Assembly (NCBI GenBank): GCA_017849335.1
Contig: JAFIHP010000215.1
Location: 1-5,338 of the forward strand
DNA: 5,338 nucleotides
Reading direction: 5' to 3'
DNA from: Actinomycetales bacterium
GTDB lineage: Bacteria > Actinomycetota > Actinomycetes > S36-B12
The notes beneath the pieces were generated by a model that was not told the DNA's origin, searched no databases, and worked only from the letters and a program-made list of their open reading frames with translations. This document shows, in pieces, positions 1 to 5,012 of this stretch. Position numbers and translations under genes: made by a program. Positions within the stretch are counted from its first letter, which is position 1. Each line of letters begins with the position of its first letter.

Positions 1-22
1 CATGTGTCGTGGATCACACATG
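1..22. repeat. Inverted repeat at window edge
   Basis: CATGTGT at 1-7 is the perfect reverse complement of ACACATG at 16-22, with an 8-base centre. The element may continue to the left of the window. It could be an operator or a weak hairpin. No T-tract follows, so an intrinsic terminator is unlikely. Confidence 0.5.
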
Positions 23-40
23 GTGCGGGTTTACCGACGG

Positions 41-55
41 ATGCCCGGCGGGCAT
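41..55. repeat. Short 15-bp palindrome
   Basis: ATGCCCG at 41-47 and CGGGCAT at 49-55 are perfect reverse complements around a single central G. As RNA the loop would have to open to at least three bases. It may be a protein-binding palindrome or chance. No adjacent gene gives it a role. Confidence 0.4.
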
Positions 56-103
56 AACCCTCCACGTCGGCGGCGGGTCGGGGGACGCGCGGCCGGCAAA
101 GCG

Positions 104-135
104 AAGGGCCCCACCGCCGAGGCGGTGGGGCCCTT
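104..135 (-). terminator. Hairpin terminator of the cold-shock gene
   Basis: Bases 104-118 are the perfect reverse complement of 121-135. This gives a stem of about 14 bp with a CGAG/CTCG tetraloop, made of runs such as GGGCCCC and GCGGTGGGG. It starts 14 bases downstream of the cold-shock stop codon. Read on the minus strand, the stem is followed by an imperfect T-rich stretch (TTCGCTTTGCC). On the plus strand no T-run follows, so the minus orientation is preferred. A strong stem with a weak U-tract is common in actinobacteria. Confidence 0.85.
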
Positions 136-149
136 CACGGAAGAGTCGG

Positions 150-353
150 TCAGCCGAGGCGGACCTTGTCGGCCTGGGGGCCCTTCGGTCCCTGGACGAT
201 GTCGAACTCCACGACCTGGTCCTCCTCCAGGCTGCGGTAGCCATCGGACTGGATGGCCGAGTAGTGGACGAAGACGTCCGGTCCGCCGTCGGCCTGGGCG
301 ATGAAGCCGTAGCCCTTCTCAGCGTTGAACCACTTGACGGTTCCTTGAGCCAT
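150..353 (-). CDS. CspA-family cold-shock protein (single CSD domain)
   Basis: This 67-residue protein is one cold-shock domain, a five-stranded OB-fold that binds single-stranded RNA and DNA. In this family it acts as a cytoplasmic RNA chaperone that melts mRNA structure during cold shock or growth transitions. The family hallmarks are intact: the N-terminal GTVKWFN strand, RNP1 as KGYGFI at residues 13-18, and RNP2 as DVFVH at 26-30. Length is that of a standalone CspA-type protein, with no extra domain. The ATG at 353 is chosen because AAGGAG at 364-369 lies ten bases upstream. The in-frame ATG at 362 would sit one base from that site. The gene is monocistronic between a long leader (354 to about 520) and the hairpin at 104-135, and divergent from argS. 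Paralogues are common, so no specific csp letter is assigned. Confidence 0.97.
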   Translation of the reverse strand: MAQGTVKWFNAEKGYGFIAQADGGPDVFVHYSAIQSDGYRSLEEDQVVEFDIVQGPKGPQADKVRLG

Positions 354-526
354 TTTGCGCATTCTCCTTGCACGGAACTTCGCACCGGACACCCCGCCCG
401 CCGCGAGGCCAAGCCGATCACGCCTGTCGTCCCGGTGAATCTGCGCAACTGCCCAGAAACGCCGATGCCCACCACGGGGGCGGGCACCTGAAGAACGGTG
501 GTGCTTGTGTGGCCTTGCCTGATGCG
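354..526 (-). promoter_or_regulatory. Long 5' leader of the cold-shock gene
   Basis: If transcription starts about seven bases downstream of the -10 candidate at 527-532, the csp mRNA carries an untranslated leader of roughly 165 bases. That is close to the length of the E. coli cspA leader, which folds differently at low temperature. Within it, CACCAC/GTGGTG segments at 470-475 and 498-503 can pair across a 22-base loop. No conserved cold-box sequence was recognised. The leader length is inferred from an unverified promoter. Confidence 0.45.
364..369 (-). promoter_or_regulatory. Ribosome binding site that decides the csp start
   Basis: On the minus strand the sequence reads AAGGAG, a near-perfect Shine-Dalgarno. 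It is ten bases from the ATG at 353-351 but only one base from the in-frame upstream ATG at 362-360. That spacing selects the MAQGTVKWF start rather than MRKMAQG. Confidence 0.85.
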
Positions 527-532
527 AGCATA
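527..532 (-). promoter_or_regulatory. -10 candidate for the cold-shock gene
   Basis: On the minus strand the sequence reads TATGCT, matching the actinobacterial housekeeping -10 pattern TAnnnT. No good -35 hexamer is visible at 17-18 bp spacing (about 550-556), which is usual for weak -35 conservation in this group. It is the best AT-rich hexamer in the csp/argS divergent region. Confidence 0.45.
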
Positions 533-570
533 GCCCGAACGTGGCCGCAGGGCCATGAGTCTTGCGCCGA

Positions 571-576
571 TAGGCT
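571..576 (+). promoter_or_regulatory. argS: -10 candidate for argS, implying a leaderless mRNA
   Basis: TAGGCT fits the TAnnnT -10 pattern and ends six bases before the GTG start at 583, so the predicted transcription start falls on or next to the start codon. There is no Shine-Dalgarno sequence upstream of the GTG, which supports leaderless translation. The -35 region is not recognisable. Confidence 0.45.
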
Positions 577-582
577 CGCCCG

Positions 583-2241
583 GTGACTGGCGACGATCTC
601 GCAGCGGCGATCCAGGCCGCGCTGGCCGACCTCATCGAGGCGGGGGACCTTCCGGCGTTCGACCTGCCCGAGGTCCGAGTCGAGCGTCCGAAGTCGCGCG
701 AGCACGGCGACTTCGCGACGAACGCCCCGCTTGCGGCGGCGAAGGCGGCCGGTCGTCCGCCGCGCGAGATCGCGGCCCTGCTTGCGCAGCGGCTGTCCGG
801 CACGCCGGGCGTCGCAGCGGCCGAGGTGGCCGGGCCGGGCTTCGTCAACGTGCGGCTCGACTCCGCGACGCAGGGCGAGCTCGCCCGCACCATCGTCGAG
901 GCGGGGCAGGCGTGGGGGAGCGGTGACGCCCTCGCCGGGCGGTCGATCAACGTGGAGTTCATCTCGGCGAACCCGACCGGCCCCCTGCACCTGGGACACA
1001 CGCGCTGGGCAGCGGTCGGCGACGCCCTCGCGCGGGTCCTGGCGGCCGCCGGCGCCTCCGTGACCTGCGAGTTCTACGTCAACGACCGCGGCGTCCAGAT
1101 GGACCACTTCGGCGCATCGCTCATGGCGGTCGCCAACGGTCGGCCCGTTCCTGAGGACGGCTATCACGGTGCGTACGTGCTGGAGCTGGCGGCCCAGATC
1201 GTCGCCGACGATCCGGGCATTACGTCGCTGCCGGACCCGGAGCAGCTCATCGCGTTCCGTGAGGCGGGATACGCCCGTCAGCTCGCGCAGCAGCGCGCGG
1301 TCCTGGACCTGTTCCGCACGCACTTCGACGTCTGGTCCTCCGAGCGGGCACTGCACGACTCCGGGGCCGTCGAGCGTGGGCTGGCGAGACTGGTCGAGCA
1401 GGGGCACGTCTACGAGTCCGAGGGTGCCACCTGGCTGCGCACGACCGATTTCGGCGACGACAAGGACCGCGTCCTGATCAAGGCCGACGGCGACTACACG
1501 TATTTCGCGTCGGACACGGCGTACTACGTCGACAAGCGGGCGCGCGGCTTCGACCTCGCGATCTACCTCCTCGGGGCCGACCACCACGGCTACGTCAACC
1601 GGCTGCGGGCGGTCGCCGCGTGCGCCGGCGACGACATGGACGCGAACATCGAGGTCCTCATCGGCCAGCTGGTGAAGATCACGCGCGGCGACGAGGAGGT
1701 CCGGCTGTCCAAGCGCGCCGGCGCCCTGGTCACGCTCGAGGACCTCGTCGACGAGATCGGCGTCGACGCCGCGCGCTACACGCTCGCGCGGTACCCGGCC
1801 GACTCCCCGATGACGCTCGACCTGGCGGAGGTCACCCGGGCGACGAACGACAACCCCGTGTTCTACGTCCAGTACGCGCACGCGCGGATCTCGTCCGTGC
1901 TGCGCAACGCTGACGAGCTCGGCATCGACTGGCGCGCAGCCGACCTCGACCCGGGACTGCTGGCACACGAGCGGGAGAACGACCTGCTCGGCCTGCTCGG
2001 GGAGTTCCCGCGGATCGTCGCCGGGGCTGCCGAGCTGCGCGAGCCGCACCGGGTCGCCCGGTACCTGGAGGACCTCGCGACGCGCTACCACCGCTTCTAC
2101 GACGTGTGCTGGGTCCTGCCCCGGGGGGACGAGGAGCTCGCTCCACTCCACGTCGCGCGGCTGTGGCTGTGCGCGGCGTCGCGGCAGACGCTCGCGAACG
2201 GTCTGGAGCTGCTCGGCGTGAGCGCCCCGGAGCGGATGTAG
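583..2241 (+). CDS. argS: Arginine--tRNA ligase (class I aminoacyl-tRNA synthetase)
   Basis: ArgRS charges tRNA-Arg with arginine using ATP, in the cytosol. The 552-residue product has all parts in order. The N-terminal Add-1 domain (about 1-90) includes HGDFATN and GFVNVRL. The Rossmann catalytic core carries the HIGH signature as HLGH at 136-139, within EFISANPTGPLHLGHTR. The family blocks YFASDTAYY (from 307) and GADHHGY (331-337) follow. The second ATP motif is degenerate, LSKR at 375-378, as is usual for ArgRS. The C-terminal DALR anticodon-binding domain opens with NPVFYVQYAHARI (424-436) and runs to the end. Length is normal and no frameshift is seen. The GTG start is chosen because the family N-terminus begins there and a -10-like TAGGCT lies just upstream. 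In many actinobacteria lysA follows; here an unrelated lipoprotein gene does. Confidence 0.98.
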   Translation: MTGDDLAAAIQAALADLIEAGDLPAFDLPEVRVERPKSREHGDFATNAPLAAAKAAGRPPREIAALLAQRLSGTPGVAAAEVAGPGFVNVRLDSATQGELARTIVEAGQAWGSGDALAGRSINVEFISANPTGPLHLGHTRWAAVGDALARVLAAAGASVTCEFYVNDRGVQMDHFGASLMAVANGRPVPEDGYHGAYVLELAAQIVADDPGITSLPDPEQLIAFREAGYARQLAQQRAVLDLFRTHFDVWSSERALHDSGAVERGLARLVEQGHVYESEGATWLRTTDFGDDKDRVLIKADGDYTYFASDTAYYVDKRARGFDLAIYLLGADHHGYVNRLRAVAACAGDDMDANIEVLIGQLVKITRGDEEVRLSKRAGALVTLEDLVDEIGVDAARYTLARYPADSPMTLDLAEVTRATNDNPVFYVQYAHARISSVLRNADELGIDWRAADLDPGLLAHERENDLLGLLGEFPRIVAGAAELREPHRVARYLEDLATRYHRFYDVCWVLPRGDEELAPLHVARLWLCAASRQTLANGLELLGVSAPERM

Positions 2242-2264
2242 CCGGTCGTACGCGCCCTCGGGAG

Positions 2265-2323
2265 CGGCTATATCCCCGGTGTATCCCTGTGACGGGAACC
2301 CGTGGGGTAGCCGGCTATATCCC
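2265..2323. repeat. Direct repeat CGGCTATATCCC with a third partial copy
   Basis: CGGCTATATCCC occurs at 2265-2276 and again at 2312-2323, 47 bp apart. A related TGTATCCC lies at 2280-2287, eleven bases (about one helical turn) after the first TATATCCC. Another TATCC is found at 2484-2488. These are the most AT-containing words in an otherwise very GC-rich spacer. They could be binding sites for a regulator of the downstream lipoprotein gene, or remnants of a small duplication. No known operator was recognised. Confidence 0.6.
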
Positions 2324-2329
2324 GCCTGG

Positions 2330-2366
2330 GGCAGGTGCCTGCCAGCGGCCAACTGCTGACCGCTGG
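2330..2366 (+). terminator. Possible argS 3' hairpins without a U-tract
   Basis: GGCAGG (2330-2335) pairs with CCTGCC (2338-2343), best drawn as a five-pair stem with a GTGC loop. CCAGCGG (2342-2348) pairs with CCGCTGG (2360-2366) around an 11-base loop. The two share bases 2342-2343. No run of T follows either, so intrinsic termination is uncertain. They could instead be 3'-end stabilisers or part of regulation. Confidence 0.3.
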
Positions 2367-2499
2367 GTGGAATCCGTTGCGGCCCATGGATCTCCCGGAT
2401 CCTTCGGTCGACGGCCCGTATGCTCGCCGGCCGTTTGCCGTTGCAGCGCAGGCAGAACGGGGCGAAAACTCGGTCTGTCCGCGTATCCACCGACGGTCC

Positions 2500-2505
2500 T
2501 ACCAT
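2500..2505 (+). promoter_or_regulatory. -10 candidate for the lipoprotein gene (leaderless)
   Basis: TACCAT matches TAnnnT and ends seven bases before the ATG at 2513, the same geometry as at argS. No Shine-Dalgarno is present: the only AGG is one base from the ATG. A second -10-like TATGCT at 2419-2424 could give an alternative start with a leader of about 85 bases. No -35 is recognisable for either. Confidence 0.4.
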
Positions 2506-2512
2506 CGCAGGC

Positions 2513-3763
2513 ATGAGGCGCAAGCTCCTTGCTCTCCTCGCCGTCATCCTGGCGGCGCAGGTCGTCGTCGCCTGCTCGACGACGCCGCAAGGGGCCCAGA
2601 CGGTCACGCCGCTTCCGCCGAGCGAGGTCGCCGGCACGCTCGCCGTGCAGGCTCTCGGGCTGAACATCCCGTGGGCAGTCGGCGGCGAGCGGATCGAGCG
2701 CGACGGCAGCCTCAAGGTCAACGGCGGTGACTGGCCGACCGTGCCCTTCCGCTCCCTGCGGCTCTGGGACACCCGGACGGCGTGGCTCAACCTGGAGCCG
2801 GCTCCGGACCAGTGGACGTTCGGCCAGCTCGACGCGCTCGTCGCCAAGGCGCGGGCGAACGGGATCACCGACATCACCTTGGTCCTGGCGGGGACGCCGC
2901 AGTGGGCGGCCTCCAGCTTCCAGTCGACCGACGCGTCCTGGCTGGGCCCGGGGTCGGCGTCGATGCCGGCCGACATCGCGGCGTGGCAGGACTACGTCGC
3001 CACCGTCGTCGGGCGCTACGCCGGGCAGATCACGTCGTACGAGATCGGGAACGAGCCCAACCTGCTCACGTTCTGGTCGGGAACCCCCGATCAGTACGCG
3101 CAGCTCGTGTCCACGGCGGCGGCGACGATCCGGGCCACGGACCCGAGCGCGAAGATCCTCGTCAACGGCGGCCTCGTGCGGTCCAAGTTCGACGTGGCGA
3201 CGCTGGCCAAGTGGCTGAGCCCGATGTCCGCCTCCGGACTCGCCCGGACGGTAGACGCGGTGTCGCTGCACGTCTACCCGACGGTCGCCACCCTCGGCAG
3301 CCCGACGCGCGACCTGCTGACCAGCATGAAGTCCGCGCTCGCCGCCAACGGCTGGGGATCGGTCCCGGCGTGGATCACCGAGGTCAACGTCCGCGACGGT
3401 GCCCGGCTCTCGGCAGCCGACCAGGCGAGCGCGGTCAAGGCGTTGGGCCAGCAGCTGGTCAGCGCCGGGTTCGACCGGGCGTACTGGTACGCATGGACGG
3501 ATCTGGGAACCGACCAGATGGTCCAGTTCCAGCCGGGGTCCGGGGGAGCAGCGGCCCTCGCCGCGTTCTCCGGTGCGCCCGCCCCGGCTCCGGCCGCGAC
3601 CTCGGCGGCGGCGACGCCGCAGCCGACGCAGGGGCCGGCGGTTCCCACGCCGGCTCCGACGGTGCCCGCGTCGCCGACCGACACTCCGACGGCTCCGGCC
3701 GATCCGACCGCGCCGGCGTCGTCGCCCGACGCCTCGACGCCGTCGGCATCGTCGGCCTCGTAG
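2513..3763 (+). CDS. Secreted lipoprotein with a clan GH-A glycoside hydrolase domain
   Basis: The 416-residue product begins with a lipoprotein signal peptide: MRRK, a hydrophobic stretch at 5-19, and lipobox VVAC with Cys21. The mature protein should be lipid-anchored outside the membrane. Residues of about 45-352 look like a (beta/alpha)8 barrel of clan GH-A, near GH39/GH5-type enzymes. EIGNEPN (177-183) supplies the probable acid/base Glu181, HVYP lies at 253-256, and WITEVN (287-292) supplies the probable nucleophile Glu290. A retaining beta-glycosidase is inferred; substrate and exact family are not. From about residue 354 to the end, some 62 residues are almost only Pro, Ala, Thr and Ser and end without a further domain, which is unusual for a linker. 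The ATG at 2513 is chosen for its signal peptide; the ATG at 2420 would bury it behind 31 polar residues. The gene converges on the membrane protein gene 22 bp downstream. Confidence 0.85.
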   Translation: MRRKLLALLAVILAAQVVVACSTTPQGAQTVTPLPPSEVAGTLAVQALGLNIPWAVGGERIERDGSLKVNGGDWPTVPFRSLRLWDTRTAWLNLEPAPDQWTFGQLDALVAKARANGITDITLVLAGTPQWAASSFQSTDASWLGPGSASMPADIAAWQDYVATVVGRYAGQITSYEIGNEPNLLTFWSGTPDQYAQLVSTAAATIRATDPSAKILVNGGLVRSKFDVATLAKWLSPMSASGLARTVDAVSLHVYPTVATLGSPTRDLLTSMKSALAANGWGSVPAWITEVNVRDGARLSAADQASAVKALGQQLVSAGFDRAYWYAWTDLGTDQMVQFQPGSGGAAALAAFSGAPAPAPAATSAAATPQPTQGPAVPTPAPTVPASPTDTPTAPADPTAPASSPDASTPSASSAS

Positions 3764-3768
3764 CTACG

Positions 3769-3779
3769 GCAGGCCCTGC
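3769..3779. terminator. Small hairpin in the convergent gap
   Basis: GCAGG and CCTGC flank a central C in the 22-bp gap between the two convergent stop codons (3763 and 3786). Only about four pairs with a three-base loop are realistic, and there is no T-run on either strand. It may contribute to bidirectional 3'-end formation, but the support is weak. Confidence 0.2.
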
Positions 3780-3785
3780 GGCGTC

Positions 3786-5012
3786 CTACCGCGACCGACG
3801 ATCGGACGCGGCGTCCCGGACCGGAGGGCGGGCGGCCCAGCGCCAGCGGCTTCGGGCACCCGCGCCGTCCGGTGCGCTTCCGGCGACCAGGGCTGCGGAC
3901 CACGCGGCCTCGGCGTCTGCGTCGGACGGCGCCGATGCCGAGTCGTACGCGACCCGCGCGGCGCGCTGAGCCACGTCCTGCAGTGCCCGGTCGGCGTAGG
4001 GGGAGCGGGCCGTCGACGCAACGTCCGGCGACGCGCTGACGGGGAGCGGCTCGTCGTAGCGCACCCGCCGGAGCCGGACCCACGTCCAGGCGCCGACGAC
4101 ACGATCGCGGGGGCTTCCGGTGCCGAGCCGCCGACGTAGGCGCCGCCAGCGCAGCCAGGCGAGCAGGCGCCGGAGGACGGCGACGGCGACCAGCAGGAGC
4201 ACGAGCAGCACGAGGATCAGCGCCGAGACGACCACGATGCTCGTGGCATCGACCGTGTCGCGGTCGACGGGGTCGACTGTGGACGGCGGCGTCGGGACGG
4301 CCGACGGTGGGGGAGCGGTCGTCGTCGGCGGGGTCGCACTCGTCGGAACCGCCGACGGCGGCGCGGTTGGCGGTTCAGCGGTCGTCGTCGGCGGGGGCGG
4401 ACTCGTCTGGTCCTCGCCGGTCACGTCGGCGGCGCCAGGGATCGTCCACGGAGACCGGAGTGCCGGTGTCGCTGCTCCGATGACCACGACGGCGGCCAGG
4501 CCCGCGGCAACCAGGGACACGACGAGCGGAACCAGCCGGCGCCGCGCGCGCAGGTCGGCCCGCGAGTACGGGCCCAGCATCGCGAGCGTCGCCGCGGCGG
4601 CGACCGCCCACGCGCCGATCAGCCACGGCGCCCGTCCGGCGGCGCCCAGCCCGGTGGCGCCGCCGAGCAGCACGACGGCCGCTGCGAGCACGGCTGCGGG
4701 GTAGCGCGTCTGGAGGATCAGGCCCATCGCCCCGGCGACGCCCGTGGCCATCAGCGACGCCCGCGTGATGGGACCGGCGCTGTCGCCACCGACCGTGCGG
4801 GCCAGGAACGCGACGCCGCCGGTCAGCAGGACCATCGTGACGACGGCGAGCCCGCGTCGCCCGGCTCCCGCGAACGACGACACCCCGAGAGCGCCGAGGA
4901 GCGACCCGCCGACCACCCAGATGGCGAGCCCGGACAAGGACACCACCTGGCCGAACGCGACCCAGGTCACCAGCAGCGTGGGCACCAGGGGCCACGCGGG
5001 ACGCCCGGTCAC
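3786..5012 (-). CDS. Polytopic membrane protein, TgpA-like layout with DUF4129-like tail but no transglutaminase core
   Basis: The 408-residue product has about six to seven hydrophobic helices in its first 182 residues. An extracytoplasmic Pro/Thr/Ser-rich linker follows (about 201-250), then one strong helix (258-284), a basic stretch (RRLLAWLRWRRLRRR) and a cytoplasmic tail. The tail (about 300-380, with RDRVVGAWTWV and an AARVAYDSASAPSDADAEAAW segment) resembles DUF4129. This is the plan of TgpA-type proteins (DUF3488, transglutaminase, helix, DUF4129), but the roughly 200-residue transglutaminase domain expected before the linker is absent, so no catalytic Cys-His-Asp set can be present. 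The GTG start at 5012 overlaps the upstream TGA by four bases (GTGA), implying translational coupling, with GTGGGG a little upstream as a weak ribosome site. The frame extends further upstream but there overlaps the DUF58-like gene. Function is unknown; a structural or regulatory role beside DUF58 is inferred. Confidence 0.75.
   Translation of the reverse strand: MTGRPAWPLVPTLLVTWVAFGQVVSLSGLAIWVVGGSLLGALGVSSFAGAGRRGLAVVTMVLLTGGVAFLARTVGGDSAGPITRASLMATGVAGAMGLILQTRYPAAVLAAAVVLLGGATGLGAAGRAPWLIGAWAVAAAATLAMLGPYSRADLRARRRLVPLVVSLVAAGLAAVVVIGAATPALRSPWTIPGAADVTGEDQTSPPPPTTTAEPPTAPPSAVPTSATPPTTTAPPPSAVPTPPSTVDPVDRDTVDATSIVVVSALILVLLVLLLVAVAVLRRLLAWLRWRRLRRRLGTGSPRDRVVGAWTWVRLRRVRYDEPLPVSASPDVASTARSPYADRALQDVAQRAARVAYDSASAPSDADAEAAWSAALVAGSAPDGAGARSRWRWAARPPVRDAASDRRSR
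4314..4396 (-). repeat. Internal direct repeat in the Pro/Thr linker
   Basis: An identical 20-base stretch, AGCGGTCGTCGTCGGCGGGG on the plus strand, occurs at 4314-4333 and 4377-4396, 63 bp or exactly 21 codons apart. On the coding strand both copies lie in the same frame and encode a P/T-rich unit containing PPTTTA. PPSAVPT is also repeated close by. This suggests a small in-frame duplication within the linker. Confidence 0.7.

Larger units (their letters stand above)
1..103. other. Left-edge segment without a supportable gene
   Basis: No convincing coding region is visible here. One plus-strand frame is open from base 1 to a TAA at 55-57, giving 18 residues with no recognisable motif. It could be the tail of a plus-strand gene converging on the cold-shock gene, but nothing supports that beyond the absence of a stop. 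The segment contains two short inverted repeats (1-22 and 41-55), listed separately. The rest is GC-rich sequence downstream of the terminator at 104-135. Confidence 0.5.
2242..2512. other. Spacer between argS and the lipoprotein gene, rich in small repeats
   Basis: No coding region is convincing in these 271 bases. The first part holds a 12-bp direct repeat with a third related copy (2265-2323). A short inverted repeat, ACGGG-AA-CCCGT, lies at 2292-2303. Two hairpins follow at 2330-2343 and 2342-2366, and GGATC/GATCC arms at 2388-2402. The 3' part has two -10-like hexamers, TATGCT at 2419-2424 and TACCAT at 2500-2505. The frame that includes the lipoprotein is open upstream to an ATG at 2420, but the signal peptide begins at 2513, so the extension is not taken as coding. 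Confidence 0.6.

Noticed and set aside
1..57. Possible C-terminal tail of a plus-strand gene at the left edge
   Set aside because: Only 18 codons are open before TAA, with no motif or context to support coding.
150..1001. N-terminally extended version of the cold-shock protein (283 residues)
   Set aside because: The extension lies antisense to argS and has no domain. A strong ribosome site sits ten bases before the ATG at 353.
2420..2512. Upstream ATG start for the lipoprotein
   Set aside because: It would place 31 polar and basic residues before the signal peptide. The -10-like TACCAT lies just before the ATG at 2513.
418..2976. 852-residue minus-strand open frame opposite argS and the lipoprotein start
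   Set aside because: It is antisense to an unmistakable argS, its product is Arg/Val/Asp-rich without domains, and it spans the csp/argS promoters. It is a typical GC-rich shadow frame.
2782..3969. 395-residue plus-strand frame overlapping the lipoprotein gene
   Set aside because: It is a shifted frame within the GH domain with Arg/Gly-rich composition, no motif, and it runs through both convergent stop codons.
3560..4420. GC-rich triplet runs (GTCGTC, GCGGCG) considered as a CRISPR-like or tandem repeat array
   Set aside because: They are explained by codon bias in Pro/Thr/Ala/Ser-rich coding tails. There is no regular repeat-spacer pattern apart from the single 63-bp duplication.
4120..4704. 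194-residue plus-strand frame opposite the membrane protein
   Set aside because: It is a low-complexity Thr/Ala/Gly shadow of the P/T linker and helices on the other strand.
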